This document shows positions 20,934-33,088 of a stretch of DNA of 64,000 nt, piece after piece. The position numbers and the translations under genes are program-made. The stretch comes from Polytrichum commune (taxonomy: Eukaryota > Streptophyta > Polytrichopsida > Polytrichales > Polytrichaceae): contig OX485809.1 of assembly GCA_950295325.1 (NCBI GenBank), forward strand, positions 41,013,081-41,077,080, written 5' to 3'. Under the pieces are notes generated by a model, which made no database searches, was not told the origin of the DNA, and was given only the letters and a program-made list of their open reading frames with translations. Each line of letters opens with the position of its first letter. Position 1 is the stretch's first letter.

Positions 20934-21560
20934 GAAGAGTAGAGCCAAGAGGCTCTAGAAATAATTTGAAATAAATAAATTTGCGAGTTGAGCCCTCAAT
21001 AAGCCCAAGCCCTTGAATCCTTGACATATGCATGCTATGAATTTTATACCACGTGAAGAGTAAAGTGAAGGGGGAAAAAAACCAACAATATGTATAGTAG
21101 GAACTTATACTTAAAAAACATAAAATTCTTTGGCAGGCATATGCCATAAAATTCCAAGCCACATGGAAGAGTAGAGCCAAAAGAAAAAAGACAAAAAAAG
21201 AACCCGACACTTTATGCAATCAACTTGCACTTAGAATATATGGCCAAATTCTTTGCATGGACTTGCCAAAATTTCCAAGCCACATTGAAGAGTAGAGCCA
21301 AAAGAAGGATTTAAAAAAAAAAAAAAAAAACTGTGTTTTTGCAATTGATTTGCAGTTAGAGAAGATGGCATAATTCTTTGGCAAAGGCCTACCATAAATT
21401 CCGTTCCACATTGAAGAGTAGAGCAAGAAAAAACCTCATACATTTTTTTTGATGTCAACTTGCACTTAAAAAACATGGCCTAATGTTTTGGTAGACATTT
21501 GTCATAAAATCTTAGGCCACATTGAACAATAGAGCCAGAATAACATTTTTGGCACTTAGC
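20934..21560. repeat. Degenerate minisatellite, about 118 bp, six units
   Basis: The phrase GAAGAGTAGAGCC or a variant recurs at 20934, 21055, 21166, 21287, 21413 and 21524 (intervals of 111-126 bp). Each unit also contains ATTCTTTGGCA-like, CACATTGAAGAGTAGAGCC-like and AACTTGCACTTA-like blocks. Unit lengths vary because of A-runs (for example at 21311-21330). Confidence 0.8.
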
Positions 21561-23221
21561 TTATAAGTAGGAAACATGGCCTAATTCTTTGGCACACAAT
21601 ATCACTTATTTGAAGGCCTAAAATAGAGTGCAACCCATTCAATCTATGGAAGATACATGCTACTATTATGGGTATACCATTCGTTTCATCGTTTATGAAA
21701 TCGTCACCAAATCAATTTTGGAGAAAGTTGTGGCCCTATCATCCAATCGATTACTTGATCTATACTAGACACCTACTATCGATTCCAGCTTCCCACTAGG
21801 ATAATTTGAGTCAAAACTTTCTATTCATGTAACAAGTGGGAGTGGACCCTACTTTTTATACAATCGTGCTTTTTCAGAGCACATGAAAGTCTATAGCATG
21901 CACTTGCTATCAATATTAGCCTCCCACTATGGCAATTTCAACCGGAGCTTTCCATCCCGATAAAGTAAGTGGGGTGGATCCATGTTCTTTAGTTTATCAG
22001 TGATATCCTAGATTCATGTGAAAACCTATGTCATACATGTTGTTAAATTCAACCTCATTTCATGACATTTATTGAATATTATCATGATTTTACGGGCAAC
22101 CTGTAAAATTATTCATGAACTTACAAGTGCCATGTGGAAATAACTCATGTACCCAGAAATTGAGAAGAAGGTCTTAATATAGACACATGTACAGATACAT
22201 AAGCCCCTTTGCTCATTCTCAAGCGTTGTCCTATAATACACTCTACATGTTGTAGGCGCATGTTTTGATTAAGTTTTTCTTAATACGAAGAGCAAGTGCA
22301 TGATTTTTCTGGCTTCCATACTAAGACTCATTGGATTTCAAAACTCTGAATGGAATAAGCATCTAAAAAGTTCAAAGAAATAAATTTGCACTGTCTATAA
22401 TTTCGAGTTTTTAAAGTTTTCAAGTAGCAATTAACCTTCACAAATAACCCAACTTTTAACCAAGGGAATCAATCCATTTGATAGCTTAAAATCTAAGTAT
22501 AAGCTAGTTGCTTAGTCGAGGCGATTCGCACTTGGAAAAGTTTTTAAGTAGTCAATCATCTTTGATAGTGTGATGAGCTTCGAGTGACCTAGTAGTTGTC
22601 TGTAAATGCTAGGTCTTAAATAGGTTAAGTTTGAAGGCCTATATGAAGTGTTGGGTGGGCCACTCTCTTAAACCCTAAATCCTACTCTGAAAGGCCCATG
22701 TCAGATTTTTGGGTGGGGTCCAGATGGATTTGTGCATTTCTTCTGATCCAAGAGCCATTTTTTCTTGATTCGAGAAACTCAATTCAAGTACGATCTGCTT
22801 AATGGCAACTTAATTTAAGTCACTTCTTCACATTGCAAATCGCATTTCCATTCGCACCGATATGAGAAATGGGTTCAAATTTAGGTATGAGTTTCAGTGC
22901 TCCTTGACAGCCAATTGCAAATGCAGTGCAGGCTGATGAAGGAAGACGATCGGTGTTCGCTGGAATCGGCCAATTGGAGCATTCGATCACATGAGTACGG
23001 TAGTGGATCTCCAGTTGCTCGAGGCTCCTGATTCTTCACAATGGGACAGTCTCGGCAAGAAGAAGCAGGAAGTGCAAGGATTGTGTAACTGAGTATGAGG
23101 AGCGAGACCTAATTGACCACTGCTCTTCTTGTTTCTGGGATTTGGTAAATCCTCAATTTGTGATCGTGTCACTTAATATTCTTCAGAGCAGAGAGACACG
23201 GTAGTTTGTGGTTTAGGGTAG
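21561..23221. other. Intergenic, includes the LRR gene upstream region
   Basis: No further gene seen. The last few hundred bases before 23222 are the presumed promoter and leader of the LRR gene. I found no TATA box with a convincing position. Confidence 0.45.
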
Positions 23222-26200
23222 ATGGAAGGGGCAAAGGGTGAGGTGAAGGAGGAGGCGAAAGTGCTCAAGCCATGGAAGCTGAAGAGAAGGGAAGCTCAAA
23301 ATCCTGCTCTGCCAAAATTTCAGGAGATTGAAATCTACGAGAGCAAGGTGGTGAGTGCCAGTGCAGGTGGATTCGAAATCACTTCGCCGACCACTGGCTA
23401 CTTGTGCATTCAATGCCAAGATGACGGAGAGTTCATCGTCCCTTTGCATGTGGTTGAGTACTTTCAATGCGTGGACGTCATCCTCCATGGTGACGGTGAG
23501 CTTTCCCTTCCTTCCATGTAAGATATGTGGGTGTTATTTAGTTCGTTTTTTTATGTCCTCCAACTTCTACCGATTAGATTTACACATTGAAACTTGTGTT
23601 GCACTAGCAAATCTACTATGAAGCATCAGCAAAATTCGAACTGAAAATCCGACCTCCCTTGACTTAGTTATGGTTATGGGAAGTGCATGTTTGTTGTTTC
23701 CCTTAACTGAATACATAGGCCCTCCCAGTTGTGTTCACTATTGAGTGTGGAGTAATTTAAATTTTTTGAGGATGCAGTTCAATCTCTTTCAAATCACCAA
23801 TCACCAATCAAATATAGGTGTCCGGATAAGTAAAGTAACCGAATAACACCGGCACACCTTATGTCATTGCATTGCTGTACGGCACTACCTTTGCAGATTA
23901 TTGGGAGGATCTCCTTTCGTGGTTGGATCTGTCGTCAAGTTGAGATTGACTTTATTTCATGTCAGGCTACTTAATATGAAACCATCCAGCATCATCTTTT
24001 CTGCGGAACTACATAAAAGGGTCAGAATTAAAAATGAACAGAGAACTTGAACAGTGCATTAGTGAACTTCAATGGTCCTTACAAGAAGGGAGATGGTTGC
24101 AGCTGTTTTCAAAGAGAACGTGGAGAAGGTTATTAGGTTTCCAGATATACGTTTCGAGGTGAGTCTCTTTCTTACCTTGTGTAAGTCATCATACATCATA
24201 ACATTGTTCACCTTCCATAGATATAAGTCTACTTGGATACCTTACTTAGCTAAGTAGCAACTTTTCACAAGCATACCTTGTTCTTGTTTGTTACATCATT
24301 TTCAGGACAAAGGTAGGTTAGTAGATTGAATACTGTAGTAACAATGTGTGCAAGAGCCAATGTGGAATTACGACCCTAATATTTTTGATTGTGATTGTGA
24401 GCTATATGTACTCAATGTGTGTAGGTCATGGAGTCTGTGTTAAGATTCGTCTTCATTGAGCATCTGAATAATGTGAAGGCTGCAAAGTATTGGGGGCATG
24501 ATACACCACGGCTGGTATTTCAATTTGAGGTACACATTGCAACAATCAATTATTGTGGATTAGATATGGTTATGAATTTGTATTGCAGTTTCCATGATCT
24601 GGCCTCATTCTAGGGCTCGTGTAAAAGCTGAAGGCACTTCAACCATAGGGGAAGAAACTCAATGGGCTTGATATACAGACACCTTTTACCTCAGTGATGC
24701 ATTATAGTCCCCTGCACTTCTGGTGTGATATTATGACTTGTGTCAGATTTATGTTACTGGTCATATTCACTGAGTTTTTTTTCTGTTTCTCATCTGAAGG
24801 TTGATCCTGGCCTAGTAGTGGATCTAATATATGCAGCGCACTTTCTTGGCATCAAAAGTCTGCTGGAAGTAGCTGCTACCATGATGGCACACCATTTGGC
24901 AGGTGAGTTAAATCTTTTGCTACATGTATTCCAGAATCGTTTCCTGCTTTGTTTAATCCTTAGAGTCCTTATCCTATAGATGATAGGGTTTATAAGTTTT
25001 AACCTGTACCGGGTTGAAGAAATTCTCTGATTTATTACTATTTGAACATAAAGCAATATACATAAGCTTGTGCACTAAGCAGTTCAATGAGTGTGCTTCA
25101 TGGCAGATGTACCAGATGTTTCATCAATGCCACTTGATTTGGCCTGGTGTGTGGCCAAACAACTTACAGCTCGGGAACTCTTTGATGCTGAACAACGCCC
25201 TGACTTCGTGAGCCTAAATCTTGGTGCGATTAGTATTTAATATCTAACCTACTATACTCTTCAGACCTATCATGAGAGTTGCTGCATTTTAAATGTTAAG
25301 TGTCTATGAGACTCAATCTGGGCCTCTCCATGCACAAAAAATTGTAGTTGAGCTACATACTTCCATTCTTAGTTAGTTGTAACAAAAGTGACCCTTTCTA
25401 AATCACCTTATTCTACAAGTGCACTTTTCGAATTGGCTGAAAAACCTTAATGTTGTTGAAGATTTACTTTCAAATTCACATCCTGAGTGCCCTTGGATGC
25501 AAATACATACTTAGTATTCTGATAATCAATGTCACATCTGACTATGTTTTTATTTTATCCTTGACATAAGGTAAAGTACTAAATAAAATCTGAAACCCCA
25601 AATGTAAAGACTTGGTGAGGCTTGTAGGAATTGTGTATATATGTTGGACATTGAGCTCCTAAGCCCTTCGAGAGTCAACCAGATCATTGCCGAAATCATG
25701 AACTCAGAAAGGCCTTGTTATTCTGAAGGACAAATTTGTCGATGAAGGGAATGCTTGGGTGTTGATTACTCTTGTTGTTGGGGTGTTGGGGTGTTGGGGT
25801 GTGGTTGGACTAGCAGAAACTGATGTTTTATGGGAACAACACTGCAAAAAATTCCTCCAGGAGGACATAGTCACTCCTGTATTACCAACAACAACCAGTT
25901 ATCCTCTATATGATAAATGGGACAATAGCGAGGGTCCTCCTCCAACTTCATGGAAGTCACTTTACATTGCTCAAGAATTGCAACAACTTGCAGATCGTCA
26001 AGATGGAGGTCAGGTCCCAGATGTTAACAAGACTTCTATTGACAGCTTGCTAATTCTTAGCTCCTTATGATTGTGTGATGTGTTTCAAATGCATGTGTAC
26101 ATAAAATGCATGTGGGTGTAGTGTTTCAAATTTGTTATCAGTAACATCTTCAAAGAACGTTTTGCAGGTCAAAATGATGCCTTCTTTGCTGAAGTGGCCT

Positions 26201-29200
26201 ATAAGGGTACATTCGCATACAAGCACACGGTACAGAAAATTCAATCCTATGTCTGCTGTTCTGTCAAAGTGGAATGTGTGTCAGAGAACTCTTGACTTCC
26301 AGGCCTTTAACCCTTAAATGTCTGAGAGGCCCATTCTGGTCCTGAAGGTGTCATATGGAGGGGTTTATCCCTACTTGATATATTGAAAGTATCCCATTGA
26401 TCATATGCAATATTCCAATCAGAGCATACATATATGTAAATTGACTTTTAGGGAAAGTTGAGCTTGTATAAATGACCAGTCTCAATTACATACTATGTAT
26501 GTCTAAGCACCATTGTCACATATGACTTTATCTTCACTTCCTATTTATAATAGGTTGTGCTAATTATGAAATCATCATCATAGAACAATTAAAATATTAT
26601 TTCAATACTTGTTTGGGGTTCATACAAATCGGCACATATCCTGTATAAACACACTCCAGGTCCTCAAAAGGGTTTACGTTTCAAGCAGCACTTTTATGAA
26701 TGAAGGCCCTTCCAGTCATCCTTTTTCGGTGTGGTTGTAGATTCGGGTGATGATGTGGGACTGGGTTATGAGTGCGCCAAAAAGCTTGTCCCTTGCCTCA
26801 TACACTGCACTCTTGCCTAATCTTCTGTCTCTGAGTAAGACTACACACATTTCCTACTTCCAGCACTAACTTAATGGTCTGTTCATTATTGATTCTTTGC
26901 TCACCATATGCTAACCTAATTGCTGATTTCCTTCCGGTGCACTTAATACATTAGCATTGTCCTTTAATTCAATGCGACTTTTCGTTGGGAGTTGGTATCT
27001 TGTGATTTTCTATTGGTTAATTTGCATGCAAAATCATTATTTCTTTCCACTTGTGATGCATGGGACGTAGTGTTTGAATTTGAATATGAGCAACCTATTT
27101 GGGTCCATTGAGGGCCAAACTCATTTTAGCACTTGGCGTGCTCAAATGAGTTTGACCCCTCAATGAACAATTTTAGAATGTTCTTCGTTCAAACCTCCAC
27201 ACTACCTCCCTCCAAGCATGCACCAAAATACTACCAAACATGGTTGTTTTGTATACAGAACAACCAACTCCCAACAAAAAGTCCCAGTGAAATAAAGGAT
27301 AACTCAAATTCCCTCTTCCTATATGAATGAGGGAACGAGGGGAAGTTGATTTGAATGAGGCTTTATTTTAACTTACACCTACTGTGGTGATCTTTGATTT
27401 GCACTGGATTATTCGTGTGCTCATATAATGTCATCAGTTTTTACAAACTGACCTTGCTTTCTCTCCCTGTAGTTTTGGTAAATCTTCCCCTTGGCAACCC
27501 ACAAGGGGATAATAATGCTCCAAACATGAGCCTTGGAGATATTCTTTGCAGTCTCCCTCTACTTCAACACCTTGATGTCAGGTACAAATGATGATGGTGT
27601 GGGGAATTTCTAAAAATGATCTTTGTATAATATTCTTATCATTCAGCCATTTTTTAACCCCCTGAGCTATATTCACCTGTGTATTCAGTCATCATTACTT
27701 AGACAACGTGCAAGTCTCTATGAAATTTTCCGATGGGCATCTGTCATGTTCTTGCACTCTTAAACCCAAGGGTAGAATAGAATAGGGTAAGAAAAAAAGG
27801 TAATGTTGCAAATACTTATCAGTCCATTCTGAGACTTCCAAGTTTCTTGTAGATTTCTGAAACAACTGGAAAGAGCCATAAAGGTCATCAACTTCCATAC
27901 TGTTGGAAATGTGCAGTGAGAGTGGAGTCACTATTGACGGAGCCATTTCTCTTAGCAAGGGTTTGAAATCACATACAAGGTATGAAATCAAACCCAACGA
28001 CTTCTCATTGTGTGCATTTTCATCATTTGTGGAAGGTGGGGAGTTGGCTAAAAAGATTGATAAATTTGTTGTTATGAGGCTTTGTTGCTTTGTTGCTTTG
28101 TGGTATTGAATCTGTTGAGCTATTATAATTTTTTTTGTATGGTGGAAGGCTTCAGGTATTGCGTATGGCATACAATAGCATACGGACAAGAGGCTTTTCA
28201 GCAATTGCAATGTGTCTTCCTCTTGTTATGTACGCCATATCTTCTCCGGCTCTCTCACTGTGCATGATTTCAACCTAATTGTTTGGCACCAGAGTCATCC
28301 TCTCTTGTGGTATCAAAAGTTTAATTGAGCATGAGCCCACTTTACACTATGACCATGCACTTGTGAGGGCCCTTAATACTCATCTAAAGGCAGTACCATG
28401 CAAATTAGAAATTGAATTTTGTGTGGTCACAGCCCTTCCAGTGTAGTGGAAAGACATGCAACCAGGCTCTCAACCGAGTGCTATTTCATTACCATCTTAT
28501 TCATGTGGGCCCTTCTACACAGTAAGTTATGATATTTCAAGGGTTGGGAGATTTTGATGTGTCATGGTTTCGCGGTTTTCTGTTAGATCAACGGTCTCTT
28601 TGATGTGGGCTTGACGCAAAATCCAGTAGACCATGAAACAGTGTCCATTGCATGCCATGTAGGACTCCATGTAGGTTTTCCAATTTGTCCCAGAGGCCCT
28701 CAAGCTCTGGTGTAAAGTGAAGTGGGATAGTCTTGGTATTTTCCACCAATGAGATTCTAGAATTCAATGATCACAGGCCCTTAAGCTCTAGTGTAAATGC
28801 CCCTGAATCTGATGTTTCTGGAGCACTTCTCTTGTTCCACATTAATTTTTGAGGTGCTTTGTACAGGACCTTGAAGCTCCTAGACGTGCGGGAAAACGGC
28901 ATTGGAGTCTCTGTGCCCCAAGAAGCTGTTGCAGCAATTGAAGCAAGCGCCCTTGAGGAATTGCTGCTGGAAGGTGAGGCCAGTATTTCTATCACCTTTT
29001 TATCCTTTTAGTATCAATAATGTTTAAGCTACACAGGTTTAACACATGAACCCCGACAAGTAGTAGAATAATACTGTTTTTTGGTCTATGATAATGAATC
29101 AAGATTTAGCACAACCTATTAAGAAGAGGAAGTGAAAATAAAACCATATGTGTAAACAGTGATTATATGCATATTGTATGTCTTTTATATGAGCTCAAAT

Positions 29201-32195
29201 GCACCTATAAACTGTTTTATATGTATGTATGCTCCAATTAAATTAATGCATATGACAAATCAATTTAAGACAGGGTAACTTTTGACACTTAAAATGTCGA
29301 GGTAATCTTAAACCCCTCAATATGACACATTAAGGCCCAAAGTGGGCCTCTTTGGACCTTTAGCGGTCAAGGGGAGGAAGTAAATACAAGATAAATACAC
29401 CCTCCTAAATGCTTTTTGAATGGAATTGACGTCTAATTTTTAAATAGCTGTCATGAGTTGTAAGTGAACCTCCTGAAACAGATGATTATGAACTCTTGGG
29501 TTGCAGTGTTTGTATTTGAGGAGGAGGTTCTTGATGATGTAAACAATATTTCAGTGCATGTTAGATTTGGGCTTGAACTCAAACTGCCTCTGTGTTCTAA
29601 AAGATATAATACATAACACATAACACAGTGGTATGGATTCATACATATTTGTGATTTCCTCATAAGGTGGGTTCACATTAGGGTTCAGCTCCAAGAAACT
29701 TGAGGTCGAAACACCTCTTAATTAATGGACCTTACTTTCGGACTCAAGATTGGACCCAAGCTTAAAATTTGGTTAATCAATCTAGGAGTATTTACCTGAG
29801 TGGGGACCACTGAGGAATGATGGGAGAGTGATGCCACGTTAGGGCCATTTCATTTTTCTTCATACCTTAGACCCATACCCAAATGTGAACTCCTTGGGTC
29901 CAAAATGTCCTCAGGACCAATAGGATCGCTCATTTTTGGAGTTTCTTTGGTCTTGGACCCTAATGTGAATTCACCCTCAGACTCACAATTCAACTACCTA
30001 AAATGTCCTGTGGTCTTGGTTAGGTAACTTCAGACCTTTGGGAAGTCAGCCCTCAAGGACTTACTGGCAGCCAGGCAGAGTGCGACAATTTCAAATATCC
30101 TCAGTGGATAATATTGTCACACAGGCCAAATTTGAAGAGAATAACCCAGGGTTATTGTACACATTACAAGCCCTGATATGGAGTGCTTTACCAAAGAATC
30201 TTAAGCGACTGCAGTTGCCACAATGTAAAATTACAGACTCTCAAGTCACGAGTCTCATGAGAGCACTGAATCAACACGAGATAATCCAGGTGGGTCGCTA
30301 AACTTCTAACAAAGGCATTTCTTGCTTTATCACTTCATGGTTGTCTCTTCTTAGGGTGGGCTACATTAGGGTCTGGGTCCAAAAAACTTGGGGTCCAAAA
30401 TACCCCTTAATGGACCTTGCTTGTGGACTCAAGATTGGGTACAAACTTGAAGATTGGATTCTTAGATTGGAGGAGTGTTTTCTTGAGTTAGGACTGCTGT
30501 ATAGCCACTTCATTTTTATCATACCTTCGACCCAGACCCTATTTTAAATTCATCTGTTCCAAAAAATTTCTCTTATCCAATTGGCTTGCTTGAGTTTGGA
30601 GTTCTCGGGTCTTGAACGCCAGTGTAAACCCACCCTTACCAGAAGTTTACAAAAGTGCTCTTGGTCTGAGCATTATTTATATTCCACATCTACTATTTTT
30701 GGGTGTTTTGCAGTGAGGGTTCGTGATTTTGCTTCATTAGTAGTGTCTATTACTGATACTCAAATGTTGACAATCTGATCACTTTGTACCATCTACATAG
30801 AATTGCCTGTACATGATAAAAGTGCTTGAATTTTTTGTAATGATGGTTGAAACTCATTTGTGGACAGATCATTAATTTGAGCGACAATGAAATCACATCC
30901 ACTGGAGCTTGTGCCATATTTACTTGGCTTCAGGTAAAGTTTCAGCAATACTGCTGCATGGTTCTGTGATAGTCAAGATGAAATTATTATTTTATCATTG
31001 GAAGAATACCACTTCATGAGAGGGGACCAGGTGAAGAAAGAAGTGTGTGTTCATGAGATTGTATTGAATATTCATCGTTTCAAAGTGCTTTTGCAAGAAT
31101 ATCTTATGAGTTAAAGTTGTGGGCCACTGGCAATCAGGGCAATGGGTCACTGTTGGAGCTAATGCTCGGAAACAATAATATAACAGACTCGAGTTCATCA
31201 GAGCTCATCAAGGCTCTGGAATCTCATCCATGCCTTGAAAAGGTATGTTTCAGGCTGCTCCAATTTTGCAAGATTATGATTTACAAGAAACCTGAAGTCT
31301 TTTTTGTGCAGTTCTGAAGATCACTTATATTTTTTTGATGTTTCCAATATTGTGTTGTTTATTGAGATTGGACCAATGTACCTAGTGTAGCCAGGATACA
31401 TCTGAAAATTGCTATTTGTGAATGCAGAAATACTTGAGACTGCACAGTATACTCATTTAATGAGTTCCTCTTTTTGCAGATATCATTGAAGGGCAACTAC
31501 TCGTATGGAGAAGAAAATCTACAATCGGTAAGTTCAGTAAACCTTACCTTCTGGTTTTGACACATTTACAATCATCCTTGGCTCATGATGTTACTTTTTG
31601 CATCACTTTTGAGATAATCTACGGCCTCAACCTGAATCCACATCTTGATATTTAAAACGTGGTTTCTATCTAATTTGTAGGGTCCCCATCAAGGGCATTC
31701 TTTATAACATCGTCAACAATAAATTGGACCAATGAATTGAAGAGTACAAGTTCCTTCTCTCCTGAATAAGGAACATGGGTTTTGAACAGGATAAAAGAGA
31801 AAATCATTGTGATGGAAGGATCTATCCCAAAGGCTATGTCTTGAACCTATCTGCTTTGGAGTCACTGAAATAGATGAGTGATCCAATGGGTATCAAGTTA
31901 ATCTAGTTCTAAGTAGTCAATGGTCACTGAGGATGATGCCAAGATGTTGTTGAAATACTTCCAAGGTGTAAATATATCTAAGGTGTAAATTTTGACTTAG
32001 CACATTTCCAACATTCTTGCTGTGGGTTGTGTGAAGGTCATTCAAGCTGCAGTAGGGCAAGGACAGACCTTACTTTTAAGGCAACGGAAGCGGTTCACGT
32101 TGGACCTGGGGATGACAGATGTGTCTTTTTTCACCCGGGCTAGGATTCAGACAGAATTTGCCAATTTTGTCAACTTCATCAACCTTATCATTTGA
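23222..32195 (+). CDS. SKP1/Elongin C-like, F-box/Elongin A-like, LRR protein
   Basis: Seventeen exons, 682 aa: 23222-23517, 24086-24158 (24089 also possible), 24425-24529, 24800-24902, 25107-25223, 25814-26008 (or from 25817), 26168-26229, 26741-26834, 27473-27581, 27917-27979, 28149-28229, 28867-28973, 30024-30289, 30868-30933, 31138-31242, 31480-31527 and 32037-32195. Phases agree at every junction and the frame ends at TGA 32193. Residues about 55-190 look like an SKP1/Elongin C/BTB fold: DDGEFIVPL, RFPDIRFEVMESVLRFVF, then FEVDPGLVVDLIYAAHFLGI, as in the Elongin C segment ending in LLMAANFLDC. Residues about 200-245 (MPLDLAWCVAKQL, ARELFDAEQRPDF, TDVLWEQHC) resemble the Elongin A BC-box/F-box motif. 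From about 340 onward are ribonuclease-inhibitor-type LRRs (LQHLDVSESG, LQVLRMAYNSI, LKLLDVRENGIG, IINLSDNEIT, LLELMLGNNNIT) with 28-residue spacing. A role as a substrate receptor or scaffold in a cullin ubiquitin ligase is inferred. A 3' untranslated part after 32195 is not defined. Confidence 0.85.
25300..25660. repeat. Dispersed repeat in LRR gene intron 5
   Basis: The segment shares CTCTCCATGCACAAAAA, TGAGTGCCYTGGAYGCAAA-like and GTAATTGTGTATAT-like blocks, in the same order and spacing, with 8700-9330. It lies wholly within the intron between exons 5 and 6. No terminal inverted repeat was seen. Confidence 0.45.
26977..27282. mobile_element. MITE in LRR gene intron 8
   Basis: ACTTTTCGTTGGGAGTTGGT at the left and ACCAACTCCCAACAAAAAGT at the right are inverted copies (19 of 20 positions). 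A second member of the family with the same ends and the same internal order (CACTTGTGATG, GAGTTTGACC, CCTCCACACTACCTCC) lies in an intron of the kinase gene at 40617-40905. There is no coding content. The target duplication is unclear. Confidence 0.75.
28330..28803. mobile_element. MITE-like repeat in LRR gene intron 11
   Basis: Ends near GCCCACTTTACACTATGACC and, inverted at the right, GGGCATTTACACTAGAGC. The interior GACCATGAAACAGTG and CATGCCATGTAGGA matches, in reverse orientation, the MITE at 880-1378. Boundaries are approximate. Confidence 0.5.
29666..29975. mobile_element. MITE in LRR gene intron 12
   Basis: GGTGGGTTCACATTAGGGT at the left is inverted at the right as ACCCTAATGTGAATTCACC. 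It is a sister copy of 30354-30635, sharing TTAATGGACCTT, GACTCAAGATTGG and CACTTCATTTTT-like blocks. TAA precedes the left end; the right flank is not preserved. Confidence 0.7.
30354..30635. mobile_element. Tourist-like MITE in LRR gene intron 13
   Basis: Starts GGGTGGGCTACATTAGGGTC and ends with the imperfect inverse (GTGTAAACCCACCC). TTA flanks both sides (30351-30353 and 30636-30638). It is a copy of the element in the preceding intron, so one gene carries two members in neighbouring introns. Confidence 0.75.
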
Positions 32196-33088
32196 AATTG
32201 CTGGATCCCCTGCATCCCAATGCAATTTGTACAGAGAACCTCTTATGCGCGTATATATTATTAAGGCTTCCACTCCTTGTTATGAAGGCACTTCACGTTT
32301 TGCTGCTATGAATCAATCTGTGTTTCAGCTTATTATTTGGACTTTCTTATCAAAATGGAACATTGTGTCCCAATTTGACAGATCTTCAGCAGATGGCAGT
32401 TATTATGTAAACTAGCTTGTTGACTAGTAACAGTAGTCTTGACAACAAATTTTGATCTGTCTTTCTGTTGCAAAATCAGCAAACATGGTAGTATTATAAG
32501 ACTGAAGAGAATATTAAGCTCACCAAAAATCCTGTGAATTCAGTTACACATACCTATCAAGTGCTTTGATCTTATATACTTTTAGTTATTTCCTTTTGAA
32601 AGCTACCTTATGTTTGTCTGACTCTTTTCCAATTGATGTTGATGCGAAGCTACTGCATATCCACACCAATCTTTATGCTTTTTATAACAGAGAAGTGCAG
32701 TGCATAGAATTAATCCTCATCCACAATGGGCAACAATTCATTTTAAATAGCCAAGAATTCTTTGTAGAAGGTCTGTTATCTGCACCTCTTCCATGAACTG
32801 AGATTGATTCTTAATGTTCAGGAAGCCAATAGGCTCATGGGACTGAAGTACCGTAGTTGTATAGCAGCTTTGGCACAAAATCATTCATAGAGTAAATGAC
32901 TGAGTTTTTAGCTAATTACTGTCGAGTGTTGCTGAAATCAATTAAAAAAATTCATAAAATGCTGAAAAGTGTAGAAATAATAGTCAATGATCAAGATATA
33001 ATAATTGCGCCACAAGTTACACAAGCCACATGAGCCACTTCCTATGGATCCAAAAACAGCGGCCAACCACATGAGGGTGTACCCGTAG
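32196..33088. other. Downstream of the LRR gene
   Basis: This probably contains the 3' untranslated region of the LRR gene and ordinary intergenic sequence. The 76-codon frame at 32566-32796 shows no domain and is not called. Confidence 0.45.

Noticed and set aside
24072-24257. ATG at 24072 as the start of a separate gene
   Set aside because: The frame after 24086 is exon 2 of the LRR gene. An in-frame TGA lies just before the ATG, and the exon 1 donor at 23518 fits phase 2.
28309-28330. TGGTATCAAAAG resembling an LTR primer-binding site
   Set aside because: No LTR ends or gag/pol frames are nearby; it lies inside a MITE-rich intron.
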